64,000 nucleotides of DNA from Erythrocercus mccallii (lineage: Eukaryota > Chordata > Aves > Passeriformes > Dicruridae), in the NCBI GenBank assembly GCA_013397435.1, contig VZRG01001055.1:124001-188000 (forward strand), in the 5' to 3' direction. Positions 50,644-63,683 of this stretch are shown here, piece by piece. A program made the translations under genes and the position numbers. How positions within the stretch are numbered: position 1 is the first letter of the stretch; every line of letters begins with the position of its first letter. The notes beneath the pieces were generated by a model that saw nothing but the letters and a program-made list of their open reading frames with translations, made no database searches and was not told the origin of the DNA.

Positions 50644-50919
50644 AGCTTTAGGTGTGAAAGAGAAATAGGACTCAAAACCAATCAAAAATATTACATTTTG
50701 TGAAAAAAATTATGCCTGAACTTCCACCAAAAGCAAAATATGACTATTCCAAAAGTGGACTGTATCAGCTAACAAATAATATCAAATAATATCAAAAAGT
50801 GAAAGAGGAAAGCCAACTTTACAGGTGCAATAGCTTCATCTCAAAGCAAAGTGAAACAGAAGAAAACCCATCCCCTCCCACTGCCTCTGGACTGAACAAG
50901 AGATGGGCCTTCTATGCAG

Positions 50920-51257
50920 GAAAGCATATTTTCTGAGGAGAGGGTGAGGACTCTGGGATTGCCTAATGTGGAAAAAAGGAGACTGAGGGGTGACCTCATT
51001 GCTCTCTGCAGCTTCCTGGTGATAAGGATTGGAGAAGGAGGTACTGATTTCTTCTCCCTGGGATCTAGTGACAGGGCATGTGGGAGTGGCTCAAAGCTGC
51101 ACCATGGGAGATTCAGACTGGGCATCTGGAAACATCTCTTTACTGAGATCACTGGAACAGGCTCCCTTGAGAAGTGATTGATTCCTCAAGTCTCTCTGTG
51201 TTTAAGAGGCATTTGGACTGTGTTCTTAACAATGTGTTTGGTCAGCCCTGAAGCTGG
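50920..51257 (+). mobile_element. CR1 LINE 3' region, sense, first part of a split copy
   Basis: Translation of 50926-51177 gives the CR1 C-terminal region: EERVRTLGLPNVEKRRLRGDLIAL, then SLGSSDRACGSGSKLHHGRFRLGIWKHLFTE. The following nucleotides reach the 3' UTR start (gtgtttggtcagccctgaagctgg). There the CR1 breaks off and resumes at about 52057 with tgtcaggcacgtggactagat, which is the next CR1 segment. The foreign segment between is described separately. Confidence 0.9.
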
Positions 51258-52056
51258 CGTTCTGCCTTTTTCTTATCTTTTGTTTTCCTCCTTCTCTTGA
51301 GCAGAATAACTCTCTGTGGCCCCCAAGAATTATAGGCAGTGGTAATGCAGCTGCTGTAGGAGACAGAAGTTCTGGGACAAGGACAGTACTTGGGGTGGGT
51401 CAAGAACATTGTGTGAAGTGAGATGCTCAGCAGCAGCAGCACTGAGGACTGTGTCACACCATGCTGAGCTATCAGAACTGAGGCTGTCCGGGCCCCAGAA
51501 GCTCTCACCGCCTGAGCTGCATCACTGGCAATGCCATGAGCATTGGGCTTATTCCCACTTGTGATGGTGTAGGTGATGTGTTTCTCACATGTGATGTGAG
51601 AAACTCTCTGATCAGAGTAAAACATTAAGGCAGCAAGAATGAAGAGGATTTTCAGATGGAGATAGTGACCCCAGGGCCATCAGGGTCCCCAGGCCTGGGG
51701 CCGCTGCCAAAACTATCTTGGCTGATCCCCATCACCTCTGGAGTGGAAGAGCTTAGGCTCTCTTTGAGAGGCACCTCTTGGGGCAGTGCAAGCTTACCTA
51801 TTGAGTTCCTGAGGCCGTGGCTGTTGGGAGACACAGAGGGTTTGGAAGCGACATTGCTGCCTGAGGAATGTCAGCTCCTGGGAGTGCCCCTAAGGGCATG
51901 GCTCTGATGGATGTCATCAGCACTGTTCTGCTGGGACCCTCCTGTCTGACACTCACCATGTTCAAGGAGCAACAAAAGAGCCTTAGGGCTTCACGGAGAA
52001 GCATCACATCAGACATCCCTGTTGTGGGTGGCAGCAGAGGTGCTGGGGGGGATGTT
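51258..52056. mobile_element. Unidentified 796-799 bp insertion in a CR1 3' UTR
   Basis: A visibly GC-richer segment that interrupts the CR1. The flanks GCTGGCGT (51253-51260) and GCTGGTGT (52057-52064) look like an 8-bp target duplication with one C/T change; a 5-bp reading, GCTGG, is exact. Read on the minus strand, the segment ends in an A-rich stretch (about 51300-51261: GGAAAACAAAAGATAAGAAAAA), which resembles a degraded tail of a retrotransposed transcript. Ends are not TG...CA and show no terminal inverted repeat, so it is unlikely to be an LTR or a cut-and-paste transposon. The longest frame is 127 codons on the minus strand (51625-51242). I recognise no family. It could be a retrocopy or an undescribed repeat. 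Confidence 0.6.
51580..51604. repeat. Perfect 11-bp hairpin within the unidentified insert
   Basis: GTTTCTCACAT (51580-51590) and ATGTGAGAAAC (51594-51604) are exact reverse complements separated by GTG. It is the strongest short inverted repeat I noticed in the window. Confidence 0.8.
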
Positions 52057-52125
52057 GCTGGTGTCAGGCACGTGGACTAGATCAGCGCTGTAGACCCTTT
52101 CCAACTAAAATATCCTATTCTATTC
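52057..52125 (+). mobile_element. CR1 3' end, sense, second part of the split copy
   Basis: The stretch 'gtcaggcacgtggactagatcagcgctgtagaccctttccaactaaaatatcctattctattcc' is the terminal CR1 3' UTR and tail in + orientation. It directly continues the CR1 that stops at 51257. Confidence 0.9.
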
Positions 52126-53070
52126 CACTATAGCTTAGTCTAAAGTATTCATGACATCATTGCAGCTAGATGCAAAACACCTGAAAATTTCACACTTGAA
52201 AATTCACATTTTCTGGAAAATGCACCATACTTTTGCTGATTTTTAAGCATTACCTGTAGTGGGACATGTTAGAAACTAGAAAACATGTTTAAACAGTTTA
52301 TTTTGAAAAAAAATGTACTTCAAAACTGTACCAAGGCAATAAGGTGTGCTATGTAGAAGTTATGTATTACTGTAAACTGCTATTGACATTCACAGCTTCA
52401 GACTATACAGAAAAAAATCACTCTATATGTATTAAAAGTAACATTTTATTTAATTCTTTATTTTATTGCCATAATATTAAACCAGTGAAATAATAACTTT
52501 CTTTTTGAAATATCAGCTCCTCTTCAGTTAATGAACAAAATTTATAGTACTATATACTCCTAGTTAAGAGATTCCTAAATATATATCACAATGTGAAGTC
52601 TTAAAAATTTGTTTCTAACAAAAAGCTTTCAGATATGGAGCTGCACAATACCAAAGTGAAATGAGTAATTTAAACTAAATTGTTTTGTCTGAAAGCCAAA
52701 CCAAATTTGTATCTGAACTTTGAAACTACGCTATTTGTGTCTAATTGCTTGATTACCCCTTTCCATTTCAGGACTTTATTCCATTAGTAAAAAAATTAAA
52801 GAAAGTGCTTACAAAGTTAAACTTAAGTATTTATTGTCTCAAAATGTTAATTAGTTTATATAAAACTTCAAATCAATATTAAAAAGCTATAATAAAATAT
52901 TTCTTGTGTACAGCTGACCAAATAAGAAAAAGTTTTCAATATGATAGCAATATATCAAGTTTCCTCATGTAGTCTGCTTGCTTTAACTCACAGCTCTAAG
53001 AAAAAAAGCTCTTGTGAAGCATTTCTTGAGCCTGAATACCTCAAATCGACCCTAAGCAGTCTGAATAGAT
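52126..53070. other. Non-coding AT-rich DNA, nothing recognised
   Basis: Spacer between two sense CR1 3' ends. No gene or repeat seen. Confidence 0.65.
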
Positions 53071-53216
53071 TCATAGAGTGCCCCTTCTCTGGAAGTGTTC
53101 TAAGCCGCCATGGATGGGGCTCTGAGCAACACGGTCTGTTGGAACGTGTCCATGGCAGGGGGTTTGGAACCAGATGATCCTTAAGATCCCTTACATCCAA
53201 GGCCATTTTATGATAC
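53071..53216 (+). mobile_element. CR1 3'-end fragment, sense
   Basis: It starts near 'tcatagagtgccccttctctggaagtgttctaagccgccatggatggggctctgagcaacacggtctgttggaacgtgtccatggcagggggtttggaaccagatgatcc' and ends in 'ccatttta-tgatac', a decayed CR1 tail. It is the + strand counterpart of the fragments at 19183 and 19688. Confidence 0.92.
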
Positions 53217-53321
53217 AGAGGAAATAAATAGTAAACTAGAAAGTAGTCTTTAATGCAGTTCAAAAATACCTTTCAGATAAAATATAAGTTCCATTTCTCT
53301 TTTAAACATATTTATGAATTA

Positions 53322-53399
53322 ACTATTGACAATATAAATATACAAATATACAATATACAAGTATACAATTATAAATATACAAATATAGAAATAGAATAT
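53322..53399. repeat. AT-rich irregular tandem repeat
   Basis: Variants of ATACAAATATACAATATA follow one another with shifting spacing. It is low-complexity and probably length-variable. Confidence 0.7.
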
Positions 53400-56300
53400 A
53401 CTGAGACTTATGTCAAAGCAATTATTTAAAGTCTTTGGCTCGAAGACCTTACTGAACTGTCATTCTGATTACGTGTGCATCTTAGATAAAAAGTGATTAA
53501 CAGAGTGCTACACACCCTAAGTCTAATCACTTACACTGAAGCAAATAGCTGAATCTCAATATTAAAATTCTTTACCACAATAGGAAAAGAAATCTTAGTT
53601 ATTCATTTTACTGTGTTACGCATTTGATTTAAAAACAGAATGCATGGGACACTTTGTCCTGGTTGTCTGACTACTTATAGTAAATTATGGTTATGTGTTG
53701 AATAGAAAAAATAATGTAAATGAAATTATCTATGAATTAAACCAAACGCATATGACCGTAGGTGGAAACCAACAGTATATGAACTCTAATCATGACTCTA
53801 ATCAAGAACTGAGAAAAACTATTCACAAAATTTTCATATGCTTTTGATTCATACATTTGTTTCATATACCTTAGGTCTAAAGGTCCATATACTGTTGGAA
53901 AAAGTACCTGGAACAAAGAGAAGAAACCAGAAGTTCTTCTGAACAAGAAACCATTAACAAAATGACAAATTAATTGGCATAAAAAAGGCTAAATTCAGGT
54001 CATTTTTGTGATGATAAAGAAGGATATAATCTCACTCAGAAGATTTTAAAAGGTTCATATGATATCTGAAATATAAAGAAATATATTAAAAAATATATAA
54101 AGAAATAAAATTCTGCTTCACTATTAAAGTCCTGATGGTCTCTGAATATTGAAAAGAAGATAACAAAGAGGGCATTGTTGTGGTAGGGATCTGTTGAAGA
54201 AACTCAGATTCAGAAAGACCAGTAGACTAAGGCTTTCTTTGTACAGCAGAATTTCAAGGTCATCTAGAATTAGAACACACTAACTACTTCATTAGGGAAG
54301 GAATATTGTAGACTACAGGTTGTCCAGTGAAAACTTGGAATGAGTATTACACTCAAGGCAGAATGTTTTTAAAAAACTGTTATTATAAAGGACTGAAAAA
54401 CAGCAGCCTCTTTAGAACACCAGAGGATAAAATTCTTGGTTTCCTCTATCTTCTCATTTAAAGACAAACCCTTATTTGTCACATTTGAATCAAAAAACAT
54501 GGAAAAAACCCCTCTTTGAAGAATATTGAATATCAATTGAAGAATATCCTGGAGAAGAAAACAAAGAAATAGCCAAATTGCAGTTATATATTTTTATTAT
54601 GCTTAATCACTCAATATACATAATATATGTATTAAAAAGCTAATGTGAAAATTAATTTACTTCTCTACAGGCACTTTGATTGTAGATATATTATTTTCAC
54701 ACCTGATATACTTTGAAATGGAACACATCGTATTTTCATTTTCTTATTGGGAAATAAGAACTTACCGGCTGCATTAAGTGTTGTACTTCTAAAAAAGGTA
54801 AGACACAATGTGTTCAGTGTTCTTAGAAAGCATTTGGAAAAGGCACACCATACATTACTTACTCCAAGCCACACAGAACAGAGACTAGTAATGCACAAAG
54901 CAAGAATGTTCTTAGAGAAGTTAGAGTTGCCACTCTAATTATTTAGATAAATAACCGGAGTTTTATTTCTTTCATTATTTGTATTCTAAGAATTACTCAT
55001 ATTCTATCACTGCACTGAAAGCTGATTTGTTAGGTTCCTGTGTGGACACTGGTTAAACTTACAAGTGAAAACGTGAGCACTTTCTAGTCTGCAAATACAG
55101 ACACAAAGATTAACACTGATTTGTGATATTGACATGTAATCTCTTCAGTGGGTTATTGAATGAAATTTTTCTTTTAAGTAATTTAGGTACAATTGCTGTG
55201 ACCAACACACTTACTTGAGACTTTTTTCTCTTACAAATCACATGTGGTTGTCTTCATCTTACTTTTGTATGCTATTTACAAACTCTTTTGGATTCAGGAT
55301 GTTTTTCTGCTCTTCACACTAGAGAGCAAATTCCACACAAAATACACTTTGAGACATCTATTCCATGCGTTCACTGACCTGGTATGGTTGTTTTGCTTTT
55401 AAGAGACTACTTGCTGTTGGCCATAGACATGATTAAAGTGGACAGCTGTGGTAAGCATCATTCTATCAGGTTAAGTAAGAGGAATATTGAATCTACCTCA
55501 GTGTGGTGAAAGGTGGAGGCTATTCCCACAGGGATGGAGTGCCTGGTACAGCTAATGAGTACCTAAGCCGTAGGAGGAAATGTGTTTCCGTGGTAACTGA
55601 CTCTTAACAATATGGGGGTTGCCGAATGGATGTGTGTACGCCTGTAAGTAAGAGTCACAGGAGAAAGTCAAACAAGCAGTAGTCCTGGGGTGAATTCATG
55701 AAACAAGGCAACCTTTGACCAGAGTTCTGACAGGCAAAAAACATTCTGATTTCTAAATAGGACACTCTCCTTTATATATAGTTTCTCCTGAATATAGTGA
55801 AACAGGACTTTGTTTAGGGTCTCAGTAATGAACATGATATCAACAAACCAGTATATATTCACTGTCAGTTCTCCTAAGAGAAACAGATCAGCAAAAGCAA
55901 AAAAACCCCATTATTTATTCAGCTAACTAAAAGCACTTAATATGCAAGAGATGTTACCGAAGATGATATCAAGGGTGTTTTGCTTGAAGGAAATGTGGAT
56001 TTTGCAAATAGAAATTTCTACATAAATAAGTCAAATGAAAAACGGATGGTTATTCTAATGCTTTCCAGCATGTAGTTCTTATTATTAATAAATCATAGAG
56101 AATTCATGAAGACACTGTTACAGATGTTAACAGAATCTGTTTGACTGGAGAACTATGAAAATAGTTAATAAATTTAGTTTATCCCAATAGTTTACTGTGG
56201 TAATGCATACACTGACTAAAGGGTTAACAGAAATAATAATTTATTTCTACAAATCAATTTAGTGTGGCAGTTCAATGAGACTAGTAATAACAAAAATCAT

Positions 56301-57689
56301 CCTTAGAAACAGCACTTTCGGGTTCTTCATAATACATCTCTGAAACTTCTGAAAAGGGTAAGTTCAAATAACTTCTCAAGTTTTATTGAAGGTTTTCTGT
56401 AATATGCTCAAAGTAAAGGAAAAGAATAAAGATTCTGCTCAAGGAGCCCTAACTGTGGGAAGGAAATGACACTTCAGATGCACTGCTTAAGAATGCCCAG
56501 TAATGGACTATCTAAAGTATTTCTTCAGCAACTCCAGGGAAGTTTGTCACCTGAGCAAAATTCATCACTAGCACAGTTACAGTAGGAGCAGTTGGATAGA
56601 AGATTTAGATAAAAGAGGACGGAATAAAGAACCTTAGTACTCCTGGGCTTTTGACCTTTGGAATGTGTGAAGTCAATAGAATTTTCAAGCAGTCAAGGAA
56701 TCCTACCAGCCACTGGACATGACAGCTAAAGTTGTCAAAGACATGTGAGGTGATTTAATCTATTCTCCTTGTCCATTTTTTAAGAAAGTGCACTGCATTT
56801 TCCAGTCTATACAGGTTTCAAATAATAGAATAACAGTGTTCCTTGTATGACAAGGTGAAGGAAGACACATGATAAACTTAATGACAGGATATTTTGAATT
56901 CTGTTTTCTCTATTTTTCCTATCAAGTACTTGGATGTGTAGCTTAAGCATCACTAGATCTAGTATATTCAGCATTTTTATTTGCAATTTATTATGAGATC
57001 CCTCACAGCATATTACAAACAAAACCAGGACTTGCTCAAAAGCATCCAGAAACCTATATAAAAGTATAAATGTAAACAAAAATATTACCCAAAAAATTAA
57101 TTTAACTTAAACAATTTTTAGTATTCTACAAGCTTTCAGCATTTGCATATCCCTCCTGTTCCTAGCTTTCTGCCATATGACCCACATAAAAAAAATACAG
57201 TCAGCTGGAAAAATGCAGAGGTTTTAAATTTTTTTAAATTCAGTAACATAGCAGAGACATTAATGACAATTTCTTCAGGGGTTTTTTTGTATAGGTATGA
57301 AACATTTTATTGACAACTGCTCAAACATGCAGGAAGATATTAATGCCATATCTATAGGGAACACAGCACATTATTTTGAGATTGAGTGATAAAAAGAAAA
57401 GCATTGTAAAGTGGGTACAATGTGCTGCAATCCACCTCTGCTCACATTTGTGACTGTGTGACAACAAGTCTTCCCTTGGGAGGCAGGACTTGTGAAAATC
57501 ATCGTAGACATCCTCAGTGAGAAATAAATATCAGGGAAGGTGCATACACACACTCAGCATACATGGGATTATCCTTTTTTTTTTAAATCCAAGTAAGAAT
57601 TTGACTAATTATTTCTGACTAAGAAAACTGATTTGCTGCCAGATATCAGCAGTTGCATATGGACCTAGACTTTCACAAAACCTAAACGT

Positions 57690-57722
57690 TTTTGTGACAA
57701 ATATGTGACAATATGTGACAAA
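57690..57722. repeat. TGTGACAA-type tandem repeat
   Basis: TTGTGACAAATATGTGACAATATGTGACAAAA contains three TGTGACA cores spaced 11 and 10 bases apart. It is a small minisatellite. Confidence 0.7.
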
Positions 57723-60700
57723 AGGGATCCACAGAAGGGCACAATTGAGGATTTAAACATTTGTGATAGATCTTTTATTTAGAGCAAAGTATAAAGTGTT
57801 CTGATAACCAGAGAAAAAAAGTCAAGTTGTGTGGAAAATCTTGAAATTAAGTGCCAGACACTATTTTATAAATGTTATCTACTTCTCTTTAAATGTGTTG
57901 CTTGTTTCACCTGATCACACTCTATACCTAGGACCTCCTCCTTATAATTCTTTTATTGAATGACACTACACTTAATTATGAAAGGTGTCAGACTATAGCC
58001 TTTGAACATACCTTTCTCTAACTCTTAACTTTTCAATTCACAGGGCGGCTCTTTGCCTATCTCTTAGAATTAGTGTGCACGAAGGCAAAGGGCTGTATTC
58101 AGGATTAGGTTTTGCCGATTGTAAATGAGGCAAGTGACAAAATCCCATTAAACTTGAACAATCTTCAGTGGTTTTCATTAGACTAGTGTTTTATCACCTG
58201 TCAGATTACATACTTTTTTCCCTTATTGTTTTATTATTTCTTCCTTCTCAATGTTTGTTGTACTGAGTTCTAATATCTGCCATATTGACTGCTATATTTT
58301 GATTGCATATAAATTTGTCCTTTAAATCCCACATTTGTAGCTGCCTTATTACTTGTCCTAATATTACCTGCAATATTATTTAATGCAATCTTTCTATAGA
58401 TTTACTGGTTTTCCTGTTCCTCCTAAGGCAGTTAGGTACCTGATTCTATTACCTCCCCTTTTTGCCTTTCCAGTTATTTCCTATTTTTTTCTCTTTCATC
58501 TTCAGATTCTTTAAGCTTCCTTCAGTTTGTGACAATGGATACTGAGCTATTGATTCTTCAGGCTTATAACAGCCATAGAATGCACCTTTTTCCACTGTCC
58601 AGCTAAGTGTTCTGATGTGTTTTCTCATTTGTCTTGTACACGCTACACTTCATTGTATCCCCTTTCTTCCATGGAGGGAATGACATCTTCCTCATTTTAA
58701 ATAGCAGTGTGGGGAGAGAAAAAAAAAAAAAACAGGAAAGAAAAGAGAAACTTTTCCGTATATGTTGTAATCTTATTTGAAGCATTTTATCCAACTTGTT
58801 GAGGAAAGGAAAAAAATGTTATGACTCAGGTGGCCATTTATCTATGAATAGCAAAAAATCTCAAACAGGAAAGAGTTCATACTCCACTCCATTCACTAAA
58901 ACGCATTTAAACAAGCTGCTCAAAGTACAAACACTTTCTTTCAAAACAACACCCAAATTACAAAACTGAAAAGGAATAAGTTACATTCATCAGATAAAAA
59001 ACTGTCAGGTAAAAGCTCTGCTAATTACTATCAATGTCTGTGTCTCTCATGCTTCACAGCTAACTTCTTGATAGTGGAACATATAAGACCACAGCATCTG
59101 ATGGACACTGATACATCTTGTGGGTTTTTTGTATTTTTCTTTTAGCTCTTGGAAAGCACATTTGGAACTAAGTGGTTGCTGTCTTTTGAAAAATGATGTG
59201 TTCTTTGCATTGTGAAATGCTCAGTCTCTCTGTCATGACAAACATTCATAAATTAAATAAATTACCCAATGTACTTTCACAGTTTGCTTTAGCAGCTTCT
59301 TATGTTCATGAATCAGTTAATTTTTTTCTCTTTTAAATTTTTTACTCTCTTTCTCTTCTTAAATATACCTTTCAACTGTTGGCCTGAAAGTATTTATTTT
59401 GATTTCAGCTGAGAAATTTGAAACTGTGACTTAGAAGCCTGAACATTTTGGGGTCACCTCATGTGCAATTTAGAAGGCAGTAGGAACACATCTCTAGCCT
59501 GATGCATATGGCTTTCAGCCATTGTTTTTCATCTTTTTGGATGCTGTCTCACAAGTTTGACAAATACTTGGTTGTATTGTGAGACTTTACTGCTGCAGTT
59601 TTATACACTAATAACAGTTCTGGAAACCCTGGCAGTACCTACATCATATGTTCCAATTCAGAACACAAAGACAGTAAGTGGATATTAAATTAAATGTTTA
59701 ATTTAAAATGTATTTGAATTTGTTTTTCTTCTTCTTTTATATCTTATGCCCTTAAACCAGAGCAAATTTTTTTAAGGTTGTTTCTTCTCTTTGGGTCGGT
59801 GAGAATTTTTCATGTGTCTCTGAATGTCCTCATTCACTTTTTTCTCATATATACTATCAAGTTCAAAGATCTGTTCTTGCTATTAAAAGTACCGCTCACT
59901 TTCTTTTCTTCTTGAAATAGTTTCTGCCTTTCATTCTTCCAAGTTATTTTGAACTACTCTGAATTGGTCTGCTGCATTCTCCCATTGTAATAATTTTCAT
60001 AGTGTGAGGGGGTTTTGTGTGTGCCACATGTTCTTTATCTGGGTTTATCTTTTTATCAACAGTAATCAGATGTGCTAGTTCTCTTTCCAGTACATGTAAT
60101 TATTGGTTTTGATACCTAAGGATGTACAGTAAAATACACACTTACTAAACTGGAATGGTAACATTGGAAACTGAGTTAATAGTTATATATCTGTATCTTC
60201 TTTGCATGGGACTCAATATCCCCTTTCTTTAGGAACATAATTTTTCAATAATTTTATGGAAGACCAGCTCTGATGCTTCATAACTATCTGCCATGTATGC
60301 AGAGTGTTAAAATTTACTCTAAAAAACAGAGTCTGTCATTTTCAAGGTAATGAAAAATATAGGATGCATGTTGTGTGCAAAATTACTCCTTTCACATATG
60401 AAGATGCCCTGAGCATGAAATTGCTTCTTTGGTTTTTTAAGCTTTATATCTTCTACAATAAATGTGGTTTCCTCTCTGTGTTAGTCTGGACCCTCAACTC
60501 CCATGCTATGCGTATTTTATTTTGGTCAGTCACAAACACATCAAATATCAAGTGATTTTGAATGATACTGCTCAATTTTAAACAATTTTATATCTTCCAA
60601 GCAATTTTTAGTGAAGAATTTTAAAAAGTATTTTAAAGAGCATGATTGTACACATTTTTTAATAGAACTATTACACAGTGTCACACCTATAGTGTACTAA

Positions 60701-62634
60701 CCTTCATCAGATATTTTTTTCTGTTCATGTACTCCCCACTACCTATGTTGTCCTTGTTTTCTGAGAAAAAAAATCCTTTACACTGTTGTAATTTTAAAAT
60801 TCCTAGGCATTTTTATCTGATAGAATACAACCTATGCAACCTACACCATAGCTCACTAGGCTAGTATAAGAAATTTAAGTTAAAGATGAGGAACTCTGGT
60901 TTAGAGCAAGTTTTACGGACTTATTACACAAGGCATTGGACCCTTGGTTCACCACTGAAAATATAAAACATTCCTCTTTTCTCTCTAGTTAAAATACCTC
61001 ATCCTAAATCATGAATTTTGTTAAGATTAATTTCTGTAAATGGTCTTGAACATGAAGACTCCTTACTATAATAATGTAGGTCTTAAATTGCATTAGGCAT
61101 AAGAAATGCACATCCCATTTTTACATACTTTTTACTTTAACAATGATTTTGTGTGTAAGTCTCGACTGCCTTGTGCTATGATAACTTATTCTTTCAGCCT
61201 TGTTTTTTTATAACTAAAATAATTCTCACAGAAAAGGATTATCAGTGTACGTTGCAGTAAAGTTAGTACATTCAATTAGTCACTTGTGTCACCTCAGTCA
61301 GGGTAAAACATGTTTAGAAGCAAACAAAAACTAGAAAACTGACAGCTTTTTTTGCCTTTAAGAAGCTATATAGTAAAGCCACAGTAATAGAAACTCATAC
61401 AATAAAATAAATTATTTTCATTAAAGGATACCAAAGGATTTTTACCAGTTTCACCCCAGGTATTGACAAACAAACCATGACATGATAATTGGCATTGTGA
61501 GCTGATGAAGATCAATGATTCTTTTTTATTACAGCAGGTAAACAGCCAGACTCTTGCCTCCAGAGATTCTACCACAGAAAAGTTCTATTGGTCAAATCAT
61601 TTTCACAAAAAATATCACTGAAGACTTATAGTCATCAAAATAATTTTGCTTTGGAAAAAAATAAAAAGTAAATTTACACAAAGAACATACATTTGCTTAG
61701 TTTATTCTCAGGCTGGAAGTCAGAGGCTTAACTTGAGCCTTAATCCCTTTTAGCTGAAAGTTCCTTTAGCTGGAAGTTCATCTGCCAGCACTCTGTCAGT
61801 CCAGCTATTTCTCATGTCAGCTGGTGGTGAACAATTATTGACACATTAATCCAGTATCACTTCCTCACAGACTGGGCTTTGTCTGAGTTTGAACAGAACG
61901 AGATGAGATATAGTAACCATTTTGGACTACCTAGGGGTAGTGGGGACGAAAAGAAAAACAAAGTTTAACAAACATAAATCATTAAAAAGGACTCTGACCA
62001 ATTTGAGTATGAATTATTAAAATCATAAGAAGCAATAATCAAAACATTTTCAAGTCTATAATGAAAGTATGGGAATATGTTCTGAAAAATTTAAAAACTA
62101 ATTTTTAAATAGGCTGCTGCAACTAAGTAGGAAGCATCATTCACAGAGGCAATCATTTCAGAATTTCTTTCTTTCACTTTCATTCACTTCCCACTTTGCC
62201 ATAGGGTTTTGTTTGTTCTCAACTATATGAATGTATTGCAAATTAAGAAGAATTTCTGAACATCGGGTAAAAAACGTGGCAAACTGGCTCTTCCACTGAA
62301 TTTTCTCTCATTACAAATCTTAGCTTTTCAGAAGGGATTAATTTAAGGTGTAGATAATAAAGCTATCATTTAAAACTGTTATAAGTGCATCAATTTTATT
62401 TTGATTTAATGATTAACTAATTATATTAATGTTTTACTGGTTATTAAAATAAAATTTTAAAAATTATAGTGCATATATGTTTAATAAAGTAAAAAGAAGT
62501 ATACTGCTCTGATGTTTCCAATATTCTGAATTATGATTGTTGTTCTATTTATTTCTTCTATTGATGAGCTGATGAGCTGAGAGGAAAAAATGTTAAACCC
62601 ATCTTTTCCAGAAGAACGTGCTTATAACTATGTG

Positions 62635-62692
62635 TTTCAGAGTATTTTGTATTTGTGTATGTATTTCAGAGTATTTTGTATTTGCATATGTG
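62635..62692. repeat. 29-bp tandem duplication
   Basis: The unit starting TTTCAGAGTATTTTGTATTT is repeated with a 29-base period (first copy from 62635, second from 62664). The copies differ at few positions, so the duplication is fairly recent. Confidence 0.85.
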
Positions 62693-63643
62693 TAAAAATT
62701 AGGTCTTTTGCAAGCTTTCTTTCAAACTCTATTGTTATCACTCTGTCCTAGCCACAAGTGATTTGTAGCTGGTTTGGATATTAGCATTGCATGATCTTCA
62801 GAAGTGATTGCTTATTCTGAAGAGCTAAGTTATAAACATAAAAGTTTGAGATTTGGGGTTCAGTAGCTGTAGACCCAAAGGTATCACAGTAGCCACTTAC
62901 ACTGTCAATGACTGACCCAGTCAATGTTTCAACTACAAGTGCCCATGGAGAGGTCCGTCATTTTATAGATTTTGATGCCCTATCACTTCCTTTTCTACTG
63001 AGTGTTTTGTTTACCCTTAAGAACTTCTTGATACTTGAGGGAAATACCACACAAAAATTATTTTGTTAACTATTACAAACACATTATTCGTAAATGGCAC
63101 TGTCACAGGACATTTTTTTGCAAGGCAGAAAAATCACTGGCTTTAAAAAAACCCATATTTCTCTTTTTCTTGGAAAAACATGCCTACATCTGGTTTAAAA
63201 TACAGAACAAGTTATAATATTACAAAAATATTACAGTATTATAATAATGCCATAGAGTTATAATATTCCAAAGAGTTGGTTTTAAATAATTGCCAGCAAG
63301 CTGGAAGAGTTTTTAAGACTTTGACTTAAATTGTTTTCAAAAACATACTGTTTTCCAATATTTTTTGATACTTTCAGTCATACCTTATGTAAATGGATAA
63401 GAGTGGACGGACAGTTTCTTGATCATTCCTCTTTCTCCCACTCCTCTACAACCCACAGATAACTCTTAGTCAAAAAAGGACAGAACTGAGTGGTAAGTCT
63501 TAAAAAATCTATAAAAGATTAAACTTAGAACTTAGAAAACTAAACAATCAATGACACACATAAATATGAGTCAAATTTAACTTTTTTTGTGGCATCATAA
63601 AAATCTTCATGACAGCTAAGTATGAGAACCTTAAGAATGTGTT

Positions 63644-63683
63644 ATTAGTTCATTATCAGGTGCATTAGTTCATTATCATGTAC
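63644..63683. repeat. 20-bp tandem duplication
   Basis: ATTAGTTCATTATCAGGTGC (63644-63663) is followed directly by a copy with two differences (63664-63683). Confidence 0.85.

Noticed and set aside
51258..52056. The unidentified insert as a solo LTR or hAT transposon
   Set aside because: Its ends are not TG/CA, and although an 8-bp duplication would suit hAT, no terminal inverted repeat is present.
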